DNA of 53,215 bases from CAYUYV01 sp050331455 (GTDB lineage: Bacteria > Pseudomonadota > Alphaproteobacteria > JAJFIK01): the NCBI GenBank assembly GCA_050331455.1, contig JBHJGV010000056.1, positions 1 through 53,215 on the forward strand, written 5' to 3'. Positions within the stretch are counted from its first letter, which is position 1. Each line of letters begins with the position of its first letter. The notes beneath the pieces were generated by a model. The model ran no database searches and was not told the origin of the DNA. It saw nothing but the letters and a program-made list of their open reading frames with translations. A program made the position numbers and the translations under genes. Below, piece after piece: positions 19,055-28,311 of the stretch.

Positions 19055-19161
19055 CCTCGCGGATCCCTTTTTGCGCTGCCCTTGCCAGATTAAAGGAAAT
19101 CCCACACCGTCAAGGACTTGACCAACCATTCCCGCAACAGACGAGCGAGCGAGACAACGCC

Positions 19162-20967
19162 ATGGCCAGCGACCGCCCTTCCACGGCAGGTGAGTTCATT
19201 CCGGCACCGGGCGACCGCGCCTTTATCGGCCATCCCCGCGGTCTCGTGGTGCTGTTCTTCGCCGAGATGTGGGAGCGGTTTTCCTATTATGGCATGCGCG
19301 CGCTCCTCGTCACCTATCTGGTCTGGCACTTCCTCCAGAACGAAAAGGCCGCCTACGGAATTTATGCGGCCTATGCGGGGATGATCTATCTGGCGCCGCT
19401 TCTCGGCGGATATCTCGCGGACCGTTATCTGGGCGCACGCAAGGCAGTCCTATTCGGCGGGATCCTGATCACCTTCGGCCATTTCGCCATGGCGTTCGAG
19501 GGCCAGCCGGCCGTGGAGACCTTGACCGTGGGCGAGCAGGTCTTCGATCTCACGGTCATCCGCAACACGGCGGATACGGGCGGCCAGTTCGCCCGCACCA
19601 TCGCCGTTGACGGGGCGGACCGGCCCGTGACGGACATCGCCCTGGCGGACGGCCAGGACGATCCGCGCCGCACGGTGACCTTCGAGGCTGCGGACGGCCA
19701 GAGCCAAACCCTCACGGGACTGATCACCCGGACCCCCGATGCCTTCGGCCAGAACATGATGTTCCTGGCGCTCTCCCTCATCATCATCGGCACGGGGTTC
19801 TTGAAGGCCAATATCGCCGCAATCGTCGGTGCGCTTTATCCGACGGGGGACAAACGGCGGGATTCCGGCTTCACGCTGTTCTATTTCGGCATCAATGTGG
19901 GCGCGCTTCTGGGCCAGCTTGCGGTTGCCTATCTGGGGATCGTTTATGGCTGGGCTTACGGCTTCGGGCTGGCAGGCATCGGCATGGCGCTCGGCCTCGT
20001 GATTTTCCTGATCGGTCAGTCCTGGTTCGAAGGGCGGGTCGAGGCCCCGGATGCTGTCCGGCTGCGCCAGCCGGTGTTCGGCCCGGTGCCCCTGGAATGG
20101 GCGATCTACCTTGGTGGTTTTGCCAGTGTCGGCATGACCTATCTGATCGTGAAATATCTCAGCCTCTACGGGCCGGCGGATCTTCTGGCCCTGATCGGGA
20201 TCACGGATGCCGGCATGCTCGGCGAGTTCACCCTGTTCGAGGTGATCATCAGCCTCGTTTTCGTCGGGGCCTTGGGCGCGATTGTGGCCTTTTCCATCCG
20301 CTCCCTCAGCGCCGAGGAACGCGACCCCATGATCGTGGTCACGATCCTGACCCTGTCCTCGGTGGTGTTCTGGACCCTGTTCGACCAGGCGCCCACCTCA
20401 CTCATCCTGTTCAACAGCAAATTCGTCGATACAGGGCCCTTCGAGGCGCAACAGATCGCCTCCTTCAATCCCTTTTTCATCCTGTTGTTCGCGCCGGTCT
20501 TTGCCGGCCTCTGGCACAGCATGGGGCGTCACAATCCCTCCAGCCCCATCAAATTCGCCTTGGGCCTCGCGCAGATCGGCCTGGGCTATCTGATCCTCAA
20601 TCTGGGCATCTGGCTCGACGGCGGTGACCTTGTGATCTCCCTGTTCTGGATCGTGATCCTGTTCCTGCTCCACTCCACCGGGGAACTCTGCCTCTCGCCG
20701 GTCGGGCTGTCCGCCGTGACCAAATTGTCCGTCCCCCGCCTGATCGGCTTCATGATGGGTGTGTTCTACATGGCCATTGCCATTTCCCAGGTGGCGACGG
20801 CCCTCGTCTCCAAGGCCACCGTCGTGGCGGAAGGGACGGACCGGGCCCTGGAACTGGCACAGTTCAACACCGTTTACTTCTGGCTTGGCGTTTCGGCCAT
20901 GGCTTCGGCTGCGGCGATGGCGCTCGCCTCACCCATCCTTTACCGCATGATGCACGGGCGGGAGTGA
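19162..20967 (+). CDS. POT/PTR family proton-coupled oligopeptide transporter with periplasmic insertion
   Basis: A 601-residue inner-membrane symporter for di- and tripeptides. The family motif EMWERFSYYG (ExxERFxYY) is at residues 35-44, and GTGFLKANI follows at about 210-218. The ATG at 19162 is chosen because the PTR fold begins just after it; the frame is open back to 18883. Unlike ordinary POT proteins, helices 3 and 4 are separated by about 85 hydrophilic residues (about 113-197) with beta-strand-like, Asp/Thr-rich sequence (QVFDLTVIRN, RRTVTFEAADGQSQTLTGLI). By topology this loop faces the periplasm. The rest of the protein has the expected helices and ends with a short basic tail. 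Confidence 0.92.
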   Translation: MASDRPSTAGEFIPAPGDRAFIGHPRGLVVLFFAEMWERFSYYGMRALLVTYLVWHFLQNEKAAYGIYAAYAGMIYLAPLLGGYLADRYLGARKAVLFGGILITFGHFAMAFEGQPAVETLTVGEQVFDLTVIRNTADTGGQFARTIAVDGADRPVTDIALADGQDDPRRTVTFEAADGQSQTLTGLITRTPDAFGQNMMFLALSLIIIGTGFLKANIAAIVGALYPTGDKRRDSGFTLFYFGINVGALLGQLAVAYLGIVYGWAYGFGLAGIGMALGLVIFLIGQSWFEGRVEAPDAVRLRQPVFGPVPLEWAIYLGGFASVGMTYLIVKYLSLYGPADLLALIGITDAGMLGEFTLFEVIISLVFVGALGAIVAFSIRSLSAEERDPMIVVTILTLSSVVFWTLFDQAPTSLILFNSKFVDTGPFEAQQIASFNPFFILLFAPVFAGLWHSMGRHNPSSPIKFALGLAQIGLGYLILNLGIWLDGGDLVISLFWIVILFLLHSTGELCLSPVGLSAVTKLSVPRLIGFMMGVFYMAIAISQVATALVSKATVVAEGTDRALELAQFNTVYFWLGVSAMASAAAMALASPILYRMMHGRE

Positions 20968-21119
20968 GACCGGACGGCATACCGGGCCTGGCATCGAGCA
21001 GCCTTCAGGGCTCGCGCTTGCCGGTTGCATCCCTCGCCTCGAACCGGTCTCTTGGGCCGGGCACCGTTTGAGCCGTCCTCAGCCGGACAGGTCTGGGGTG
21101 CCGCGAGCAGGGAGTGACC

Positions 21120-23036
21120 ATGACCGAGGCATTCGGCGCGCATCCGCCCCGGCCGGGCCTTGCCCTACGGGTCGGGGTCACCGGCCATCGGCCGAACCGT
21201 GAGACGTTCGCCGCGGCGCGCCTGTTCGACGTGCTCAAGACCTGTCTTGCCCAAATCAAGACCGCGCTCGAAGAGGTTTTGACCGAAGACGATGCGCGCG
21301 GGGACGGCCGGGTGTTCCGGCAGCGGCCGGCCCACCTCAAACTCATTTCGCCTCTGGCGCAAGGCACGGACACCATCGCCGCCCGGGCCGCCCTCGACCT
21401 CGACTATGACCTCCAGGTCCCGCTGCCCTTCTCCCGCAGCGAAACGGCCGGGGACTACACGGACGAGGCGCTGGCAGCCTTCCAGGACTTGCTGGCCCGG
21501 GCGAGCGCCGTCTTCGAACTCCATGGCACCCGGGACCGCGAGGCCGCGTCCTATGAGGCTGTCGGCCTGATGACGGCACGCCAGAGCGATCTGATGATCG
21601 TGGTGTGGGACACGGAGGACAGCCAGGGACGGGGCGGCACATTCGATATCCTCAACCGGGCGCTCAATGCGGGCATACCGGCCCTCTGGTTCCTGCCCCA
21701 TGGCGAGGGGCCCTTCCTGCTGTTTGCCGACCCGGCGGCGAGCGTCGATCCCCGCGATCTGATGATCCGGGCCCAGAGCGAGGGTGCGCTTCCGGCCGAG
21801 GCGGTCAAGGCGCTGGTGACGGCCCTCGTGGCGCCGCCCGGCGGCACCCTGCACAATCTGGCCCGCCACCGGCTCAATGATTTCTTTCAGGAGACGGAGC
21901 GGTGTTTTCCGGATCGGGTCTATGCATGGCTGCTGCGGGCCCTCGGCTTGGCCGCGCCCTGGCGCCCTGGTCCTTTGCCATCCTATACTGCTCTGGGCGA
22001 AGAAAGCTGGGCCCCCTTCGACGCCGCTCTCAAGGCGCAAGCAATCCATCTGCCGCCGGGCCATGAGCGGATCCTGAAGCCCCGCTTTGCGTGGGCGGAG
22101 GGTCTTGCGACCTATTACGGAGCCCAGGCCCGGGCCGCGCCGCTGCGCCGTTACGGCCTGACGGCCCTCGCGGTCGCCCTTGCGCTCGGTCCGGTCCTGT
22201 TCCCCCAAGGATGGGGCGGCAAGGGATCGATGCAGCCGGTCCTGATGACCGGTGTGCTGACGGTCGTGGCAGGGATCATTCTGTCCCGGGTGCGCGAGCG
22301 CCGCGAGCGCTGGAAGGACCGGTGGATCGACTATCGTCTTCTGGCGGAGGAGTTGCGGCAATTGCACTTCCTGTCCTTGTCCGGATCCCGATCCCTCGAA
22401 GCCCAGGTGCCGCCCGCCGCCATCGACCGCCAGCCGGGGCCCCGCTGGGTCAACTGGTATTACCGAGCCACGGTCCGGGAACTCCCCCTGCCCCATGTGT
22501 CCCTGGATCAGGACTATCTGGACAGCGTGGCCATCGTGGTACGGGACGGGGAAATCCGCGCCCAGGCGGATCGCTTCCGCGCCCGCGCCGGCCAGCTTGA
22601 GCGGCTGGGCCGGCGGCTCGACCGGCTGGGCCATGGCGCACTCGTCAGCACACTGATCCTCGGCCTTGTCTATCTGCTCCTCGTTGCGGGCCAGGAACGG
22701 CTCTTCGCCGATGCGTCCTGGGCGGATCTTGCCCGAAACCTGATCATCCTGCCGGCGGCTCTTCTGCCCATTCTGGGGGCCGGTCTGACTGCGCTCGCCC
22801 GCCACGAGGCCATCGAAACGGCGCGGGACCGGGCCCGAGCCACGGCAGACCGGCTGGAACACCTCTGGCACAGCAACGGCACCCGCATGACCCTGCCCCG
22901 GGTCTCCCACCTGACCGAGGACGCCGCCCGCATCCTGATGACCGATATTGCCGATTGGCGCTTTCTCAACCGCACCAAGCCCCTGTCCCTGCCCACCCCC
23001 GACGGCGGGGACACGTTCCGCACCCCCCTACGATGA
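21120..23036 (+). CDS. SLOG-SLATT membrane protein (predicted nucleotide sensor with 2TM effector)
   Basis: A 638-residue protein. Residues about 13-230 have a Rossmann-like SLOG (SMF/DprA-LOG) domain: RVGVTGHRPN at the start, KLISPLAQGTDTIAARAAL, LPFSRSETAGDYTDEAL, SDLMIVVWD, then GRGGTFDIL. SLOG domains bind nucleotides or nucleotide-derived signals. From about residue 320 the chain has the look of a SLATT-type region: two hydrophobic hairpins (RYGLTALAVALALGPVLF with MTGVLTVVAGIIL; ALVSTLILGLVYLLLVAG with LIILPAALLPILGAGL) separated by a helical, charged section. SLATT domains are predicted pore-forming effectors in conflict systems. ATG 21120 has GGGAG upstream; GTG 21114 is an alternative. 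Its stop overlaps the permease start (ATGA at 23033-23036), so the two are translationally coupled. Confidence 0.68.
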   Translation: MTEAFGAHPPRPGLALRVGVTGHRPNRETFAAARLFDVLKTCLAQIKTALEEVLTEDDARGDGRVFRQRPAHLKLISPLAQGTDTIAARAALDLDYDLQVPLPFSRSETAGDYTDEALAAFQDLLARASAVFELHGTRDREAASYEAVGLMTARQSDLMIVVWDTEDSQGRGGTFDILNRALNAGIPALWFLPHGEGPFLLFADPAASVDPRDLMIRAQSEGALPAEAVKALVTALVAPPGGTLHNLARHRLNDFFQETERCFPDRVYAWLLRALGLAAPWRPGPLPSYTALGEESWAPFDAALKAQAIHLPPGHERILKPRFAWAEGLATYYGAQARAAPLRRYGLTALAVALALGPVLFPQGWGGKGSMQPVLMTGVLTVVAGIILSRVRERRERWKDRWIDYRLLAEELRQLHFLSLSGSRSLEAQVPPAAIDRQPGPRWVNWYYRATVRELPLPHVSLDQDYLDSVAIVVRDGEIRAQADRFRARAGQLERLGRRLDRLGHGALVSTLILGLVYLLLVAGQERLFADASWADLARNLIILPAALLPILGAGLTALARHEAIETARDRARATADRLEHLWHSNGTRMTLPRVSHLTEDAARILMTDIADWRFLNRTKPLSLPTPDGGDTFRTPLR

Positions 23037-24319
23037 CCCATGCCAGCGGCAAACTGCGCCGCACCCTGACTTTGCCCGGTGCCGTGCTGCTGGGGCTCGG
23101 CTCCATTCTGGGCACGGGAGCCTTCGTGGCGCTTGGAACCGCGGCGGGGATTGCGGGACCGCTGGCCGCGCCGGCCCTCGTCATCGCCGCGATGGCCGCC
23201 GCGCTGAACGGGCTGTCCAGCGCGCAACTCGCGGCGGCGCATCCGGTCAGCGGCGGTGCCTACGCCTATGGCACCCGGTTCCTGTCGCCCCAGGCCGGAT
23301 TCCTGGCCGGCGTCATGTTCCTGTGCGCAAAGACAGCGAGCGCGGCCGCGGCTGCCCTTGGGCTTGCGGGCTATCTGGCGCCGCTCCTGCCCGGCGTGCC
23401 CCAGGCCCTGGTGGCCTTTGGCCTTGTGGCAGCGGTGACCGGCCTCGTCATGGTCGGGCTGCGCTCGGCGAGCGGCGTCAATGCCGGTCTGGTCGCCGTC
23501 ACGGTGACGGCGCTCCTTGTCCTGCCGGCCTCCGCGCTGGTTCATCCGCCGGCGGCGTTTGCACCGCCTGCCCCGACCGAGGGATCGCAGAGCATCACAG
23601 ACATGCTGCGGGCAGCCGCGCTGCTGTTCGTGGCCTTTGCCGGCTACGGACGGATCGCCACCCTGGGCGAGGATGTGCGGGACCCTGGGCGCACGATCCC
23701 CCGTGCCATTGTCGCGACCCTCATTCTGTCCGTGCTGCTCTACGCCCTCGTTCTGTGGACCGGTCTCCATGTGCTTGGCGCCGACGCCTTCGCAAGGTCG
23801 ACGGCCGAGACAGCCGCGCCCCTGTCGGCCCTGGCCTCCCGGCTCGGGGGCGAGGCCCTTGCGGTTCTGGTCGGCATCGGGGCCATGACCGCCATGGCCA
23901 GTGTTCTGCTCAATCTGATCCTCGGCCTGTCCCGGGTGGTTCTTGCCATGGGGCGGAACGGCGACATGCCGAACCCCCTGGCCGGCCTCGACGCCAAGGG
24001 TCAGCCCACAGCGGCGAGCCTCGCCGTGGGGGCCGGGACCGGTTTTCTGGCCCTGGCCGGCGGCTTCGAGGCGGTTTGGAGCGTCAGCGCCGTCACGGTG
24101 CTGATCTATTACGCCATCATGAACGCGGCGGCCCTGCGGCTCGACGAGCCCCGGCGGCTCTATCCCCGGGCTGTTCCCGTGGCCGGTCTGGGGCTCTGCA
24201 TGGGGCTTGCCGTCTGGATCGACCTGACGGCCTGGCTCTGGGCGCTCGCCCTTGGCCTGTGCGCGTTTGGCGGGCGGGCTATCCTGCGGGCGGCCACGGG
24301 CGAGCGGCCCGGACACTGA
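23033..24319 (+). CDS. APC family amino acid permease
   Basis: A 428-residue transporter with about 11-12 hydrophobic helices. The first helix has the APC substrate-binding GLGSILGTGAFVALG, and the AGYGRIATLGEDVRDPGRTI segment is the conserved helix 6 to loop region (FVAFAGYGRIATLGEDVRDP). It would import an amino acid or related amine. The start codon overlaps the stop of the SLOG-SLATT gene by four bases, which requires co-transcription and suggests linked regulation. The longer frame to 22955 lies inside the upstream gene and is rejected. Confidence 0.9.
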   Translation: MTHASGKLRRTLTLPGAVLLGLGSILGTGAFVALGTAAGIAGPLAAPALVIAAMAAALNGLSSAQLAAAHPVSGGAYAYGTRFLSPQAGFLAGVMFLCAKTASAAAAALGLAGYLAPLLPGVPQALVAFGLVAAVTGLVMVGLRSASGVNAGLVAVTVTALLVLPASALVHPPAAFAPPAPTEGSQSITDMLRAAALLFVAFAGYGRIATLGEDVRDPGRTIPRAIVATLILSVLLYALVLWTGLHVLGADAFARSTAETAAPLSALASRLGGEALAVLVGIGAMTAMASVLLNLILGLSRVVLAMGRNGDMPNPLAGLDAKGQPTAASLAVGAGTGFLALAGGFEAVWSVSAVTVLIYYAIMNAAALRLDEPRRLYPRAVPVAGLGLCMGLAVWIDLTAWLWALALGLCAFGGRAILRAATGERPGH

Positions 24320-24409
24320 GACCACCGCGCTTTGAGCCGCCCTTGCCAATCGGGGGGGCGCCCCCGCACAATGCCTGGCGATGACCCATGTTCGACAAGG
24401 GGGATTGAG

Positions 24410-27112
24410 ATGCAGACATTGACACGGAGCATGATCCGCACGGCCGGGATCCTGGGTGCGGCCGCCCTGTTCGCCGTGATGTTGACCCATGGCGAAGGGG
24501 CGGCGGCGAAGCCGATCCCGACGGACCCGCCGGCCTTTGCCGATGTGATCGGCACCGGCCTCGACTATGACGCGGCAATTCCGAAGCCGGCCGATGTCAT
24601 CGGCCATGCCGTGGGCGCCCGGATGGCCCGCTTCGACCGCATCGTCGCCTATATCCGGGCCGTCGACGCAGCCTCGGACCGCGTCACGGTCAAGCAACTG
24701 ACCACGACGCCGGAAGGCCGGCCCATCCTGCTTGTCACCTCCACGAGCCCGGCCAACCATGCCCGCCTCGACGAGATCCGCACGGCCCATCTCGCTGCCG
24801 TCGATCCGGAAACGGACGGAGCGGGCAATGCGGAGCTGCCGGCGATCCTGCAATTCGTGCACGGTGTGCATGGCGATGAGATCAGCGGCACCGAGTCCGC
24901 CATGCTGCTGGCCTATCATTTCGCCGCCGCAAAGGACGCAAAGACCACGACGCTGCTCGACAACGCCATCATCCACCAGGTTGTTACGCTGAATCCGGAC
25001 GGTTTTGACCGCTATGGAGCCTGGGTCAATCTGCATCTCGCGGAGCGGCCCAATCCGGACCGGGCCCACAGGGAACACCGCAATCCCTGGCCGGCCGGGC
25101 GGGTCAACCATTACTGGTTCGACCTGAACCGCCAGTGGCTGCCCGCGACCCAGGTGGAAAGCAAAGCCGTGGTCGCCCAGACCCATCGCTGGCTGCCGCA
25201 AGTGGTCACGGACCTGCACGAAATGGGCTCCAACAGCACGTATTTCTACAGCCCGGGCCCGCCGGACAATCTGCATCCGCTGCTCGACGCGGAGGGCGTG
25301 AGCCTCACCCGCCTGTTGAACACGGATCTGGCGCGCCAGCTCGACAGCGAAAAGGCCCTGTCCGTATCCGAAGAGGTCTTCGACGATTTCTATCTGGGCT
25401 ACGGGTCGAGCTATCCTGCTCTGCTCGGCGGTATCGGCATTCTGTTCGAGCAAAGCAGTTCGGACGGCATCCAGATCGATACGGTCAATGGCCTCAAGCA
25501 ATATGCGGAGAAAATCGGTCAGCATTTCCGCGTGGCGCTCGCCCTGTCCCATGCCTCCGCCCGGGAGCGCACGAAACTTCGGGGCTATCAGCGCCGCTAC
25601 CTTGCCGAAGAACGCAAGCGCGGCGCCACCGGTGAGACCAAGGCCTATGTCTTCCAGTCCACGGACCGCGCCCGCATGGCCGCCTTTCTGGACCTGATGG
25701 CGCTGCACAATATTCGGGTCAACCGCCTCGCGGACCCGCTGACGATTGGCAACCAGACCTTCCTGCCGGAAAGCGCTTTTGTCGTGGCCCTGGAAGGACA
25801 GCGCTATACCAGCCTGATCCACGGCCTGTTCGAAGTGCGTCCCATCACGGAGAAAGTCGAATTCTACGATGTGTCGGGGTGGACCTTGCCGCTGGCCTAT
25901 GGGCTGAGCCTTTCAGCCGTGGACAACGCCGCCGTGTCAGGACTCAAACTGGGCGATCCCATCAAGTCCCTGCCTCGAACCGGGGCAATGCCGGACCGGG
26001 CGCCCCTGGCCTATCTGTTCGAATGGCGTGAGTTTACGGCTCCCCGGGCGCTCTACCGCCTGCTCGAGCAGGACCTGCGGGCCAAGGTCGTACCCGACCC
26101 CATTACAGCCCAGACCACGAAGGGGAAAAAGGCACTCGATCGCGGCGCGATCATCGTGCCCGTTGCCCAGGACGCTCTCGGTGAGGACGATCTGCATGCG
26201 TTGATGGTCCAGATCGCCAAGGAAGACGGCATTACCGTCCATGCGGCGACGACATCGGTGACGCCCAAGGGCTCGGATCTCGGCGGCTTTGAGGTCGCAG
26301 CCCTCACCATGCCGAAGGTTTTGCTGGTCACGGGCCGAGGCACCAGCCAGTACGACGTGGGCGAATTGTGGTTCCTGCTCGACCAGCACATCAACATGCC
26401 CGTGACCATGGTCGACATCGCCGATCTTGGGCGCACCGATCTCGACGACTACACCCATATCGTCATGGCCGGCGGCCGCTACGGCGCCGTGCGTGCCGAC
26501 GCGATCGCAGCCTGGGTGCGCCGGGGCGGCACGCTGGTCGCGACCCAAAGTGCGGCCGAATGGGCGGTGGCACAGGGCGTGATGGACGTCTCCATGCTCG
26601 GCGTCGAAAGCAGCGAAGAGGGAGAGGACAAGGGCGCGGCAGTGGATGACGCCTCCGAGGACACGGGTGACAGCGAGGACGACAAGCCCAAGCGCCTGCC
26701 CTATGCCCAGAAACGCTCCTACGAGGCCAGCCGGCTCGTGTCCGGAGCGATCTTCAAGGGTGACCTCGACATCACCCATCCCGTGGGTTGGGGCTATGAG
26801 TCCCGGGTGCTGCCGCTCCACCGCGAAGGGGCCAAGGCCTTCAAGCACACGGACAATCCCTTCGCCATGGTGGTTCAGTACGGCGAAGGCGAGCCGCGCA
26901 TTGCCGGCTATGCCAGCGAGGAGAACCGCGAACGCGTCGCCGGGCTCGGCGCGGTCATGGCGGACCGCGTCGGCCGGGGATCCGTCATTCTGTTCGCGGA
27001 CAACCCATTCTTCCGGGCCTACTGGTACGGGACGGCCAAGATGTTCATGAATGCCCTGTTCTTCTCCAAGGCGTTCAGCGGTCACAGTCCCGATCCGTAC
27101 CGGGAGCACTAA
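24410..27112 (+). CDS. Secreted M14 zinc carboxypeptidase family protein with C-terminal GATase1-like domain
   Basis: A 900-residue exported protein. A signal peptide (hydrophobic core AGILGAAALFAVML) ends near residue 34. The M14 domain follows (about 65-400) with zinc ligands H154 and E157 in HGVHGDEISG, the substrate segments NPDGFDRYG and FDLNRQWLP, and the third ligand His in VVTDLHEMGS. The C-terminal half (about 620-890) contains a class-I glutamine-amidotransferase-like fold as often seen in large bacterial M14 proteins (KVLLVTGRGTSQYDVGELWF, HIVMAGGRYGA). An acidic insertion (SSEEGEDKGAAVDDASEDTG) lies near residue 755. It would trim peptides in the periplasm or outside; the permease upstream could take up released amino acids. 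Confidence 0.87.
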   Translation: MQTLTRSMIRTAGILGAAALFAVMLTHGEGAAAKPIPTDPPAFADVIGTGLDYDAAIPKPADVIGHAVGARMARFDRIVAYIRAVDAASDRVTVKQLTTTPEGRPILLVTSTSPANHARLDEIRTAHLAAVDPETDGAGNAELPAILQFVHGVHGDEISGTESAMLLAYHFAAAKDAKTTTLLDNAIIHQVVTLNPDGFDRYGAWVNLHLAERPNPDRAHREHRNPWPAGRVNHYWFDLNRQWLPATQVESKAVVAQTHRWLPQVVTDLHEMGSNSTYFYSPGPPDNLHPLLDAEGVSLTRLLNTDLARQLDSEKALSVSEEVFDDFYLGYGSSYPALLGGIGILFEQSSSDGIQIDTVNGLKQYAEKIGQHFRVALALSHASARERTKLRGYQRRYLAEERKRGATGETKAYVFQSTDRARMAAFLDLMALHNIRVNRLADPLTIGNQTFLPESAFVVALEGQRYTSLIHGLFEVRPITEKVEFYDVSGWTLPLAYGLSLSAVDNAAVSGLKLGDPIKSLPRTGAMPDRAPLAYLFEWREFTAPRALYRLLEQDLRAKVVPDPITAQTTKGKKALDRGAIIVPVAQDALGEDDLHALMVQIAKEDGITVHAATTSVTPKGSDLGGFEVAALTMPKVLLVTGRGTSQYDVGELWFLLDQHINMPVTMVDIADLGRTDLDDYTHIVMAGGRYGAVRADAIAAWVRRGGTLVATQSAAEWAVAQGVMDVSMLGVESSEEGEDKGAAVDDASEDTGDSEDDKPKRLPYAQKRSYEASRLVSGAIFKGDLDITHPVGWGYESRVLPLHREGAKAFKHTDNPFAMVVQYGEGEPRIAGYASEENRERVAGLGAVMADRVGRGSVILFADNPFFRAYWYGTAKMFMNALFFSKAFSGHSPDPYREH

Positions 27113-27114
27113 TC

Positions 27115-28068
27115 TTGCGCGCCCGATCGGCAATACCCGGACCCGTCGGCCCTGGCCGGCGGGTTTTTCTTGCTCTTTGGTTGATCATCCTGGCCCTGCT
27201 TTCACCCGGAGCGGCAGCACTGGCCCAGGATCCGGTGGAAGTGCCGCTGACCCGGGTCCAGGGGCGGTGGTTGTCCGTGCCGGTCCTGGTGAACGGCCAG
27301 GGACCCTTTCCCTTCGTCATCGACACCGCAGCCAGCAACACGATCCTGTTCTCGAGCAGCCAGGAGATCCTGGCACTTCCCCAGCAGGGCGAGGTCGAGG
27401 CCACGGTGATCTTCAGTCTCGAAGAACGTACTCTGAAGGTTCATCGCCTCGAGTCCCTTTCGCTTGCCGGGCTTGAGCGTCGGGATCTGCGCACGGTGAT
27501 CGTGCCGGATTTTTTCGTCGTCGCCAGCAGCCGGCCGGCGGGCCTTCTGGGCATGGACTTCCTGAGCCGGTATTTCGTGACCTTCGATCTGGAGGCGATG
27601 GTCCTGTCGGTCGGCACGCGCCGGGCCCGGCGTTTCGACGGGGTCTGGACTTCGGCCCGGCTCAACCGGGTCAATATCGACCATCTGGAGGCAGAGCTTT
27701 TCGCCGTCGATTTCATCATCAACGGTCGGCCCTTTCGCGGCCTTGTGGATACGGGCGCCAATAGCAGTTTTCTGAATCAGTCGGCTGCGCGCTCCCTGGG
27801 AGCCGTGCCCCCGCCCTTCATGCGCAAGCAAGGCGACCTGACGGATGTGATCGGCAAGCGCCGGACGGTTTACCGGGTGATCTTGGAAAGCATGAAGCTG
27901 GGGCGCAAACGCTGGGCCAGTCCCAAATTCACGGTCCAGGATTTGAAAATCTTCACGTATCTGAACCAAGATTTCCGCCGCGCGGCGATTTTGGGGATGG
28001 ATCTCCTCGGCACGCAAAGCTTTGCCGCCGATTTCCCAGGCCGCCGCCTCTGGATCAAGCGCCGCTGA
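27115..28068 (+). CDS. Exported two-lobed retropepsin-like aspartic protease
   Basis: A 317-residue protein with an N-terminal signal peptide (VFLALWLIILALLSPGAAAL, cut near ALAQD) and two clan AA lobes. Lobe 1 has FVIDTAASNTILF with D70-T-A instead of the usual D-T-G; lobe 2 has GLVDTGANSSFL with D212-T-G. Two lobes in one chain would form a pepsin-like pseudodimer from retropepsin-type halves. The best start is a TTG at 27115, two bases after the stop of the M14 gene, with GGGAG upstream, so the pair is tightly coupled. Together they suggest an extracytoplasmic proteolysis unit. The Thr-Ala change occurs in some active clan AA members, so activity is uncertain rather than excluded. Confidence 0.8.
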   Translation: MRARSAIPGPVGPGRRVFLALWLIILALLSPGAAALAQDPVEVPLTRVQGRWLSVPVLVNGQGPFPFVIDTAASNTILFSSSQEILALPQQGEVEATVIFSLEERTLKVHRLESLSLAGLERRDLRTVIVPDFFVVASSRPAGLLGMDFLSRYFVTFDLEAMVLSVGTRRARRFDGVWTSARLNRVNIDHLEAELFAVDFIINGRPFRGLVDTGANSSFLNQSAARSLGAVPPPFMRKQGDLTDVIGKRRTVYRVILESMKLGRKRWASPKFTVQDLKIFTYLNQDFRRAAILGMDLLGTQSFAADFPGRRLWIKRR

Positions 28069-28246
28069 CGGACGGCGTGGCCTTCCGGCCGGCCGGCAGC
28101 GGCACCTTGGCCCGAAAAAGGCGCACCGCGAAGCGTTCGTCGGCCTCCACCAGGTCGGGCTCCGTTCCATTGTGTTCCATCATGCCACGGATGATCTTCC
28201 TCGGGACACCGAGGCCGATATGGTCCACATAGCCGTAATCACGCAT
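28055..28246 (-). pseudogene. C-terminal remnant of an AlbA_2/RecG-like ATP-binding DNA-binding protein
   Basis: The 63 codons encode MRDYGYVDHIGLGVPRKIIR followed by an HNGTEPDLVEADERFAVRLF-like end. This is the typical C-terminus of transcriptional regulators or helicase-like proteins with an HATPase_c_4 (RecG-C-like) domain, in which several hundred residues normally precede this segment. A TAA lies in frame three codons before the ATG, and nothing upstream continues the homology. The piece is therefore a truncated leftover. Its 3' end overlaps the end of the convergent aspartic protease gene by 14 bases. Confidence 0.65.
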
Positions 28247-28311
28247 GATATCTTAAGAAGCGGATAACGTAGGGTTTCTTTCGCAAAAAGCAACGGGCTG
28301 TGGTCCCGGCC

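Noticed and set aside
22670..25822. Very long minus-strand open frame (1050 codons) opposite the SLOG-SLATT, permease and M14 genes
   Set aside because: It spans three well-supported plus-strand genes, is rich in Gly/Arg/Gln/His as expected of a GC-rich antisense frame, and shows no domain.
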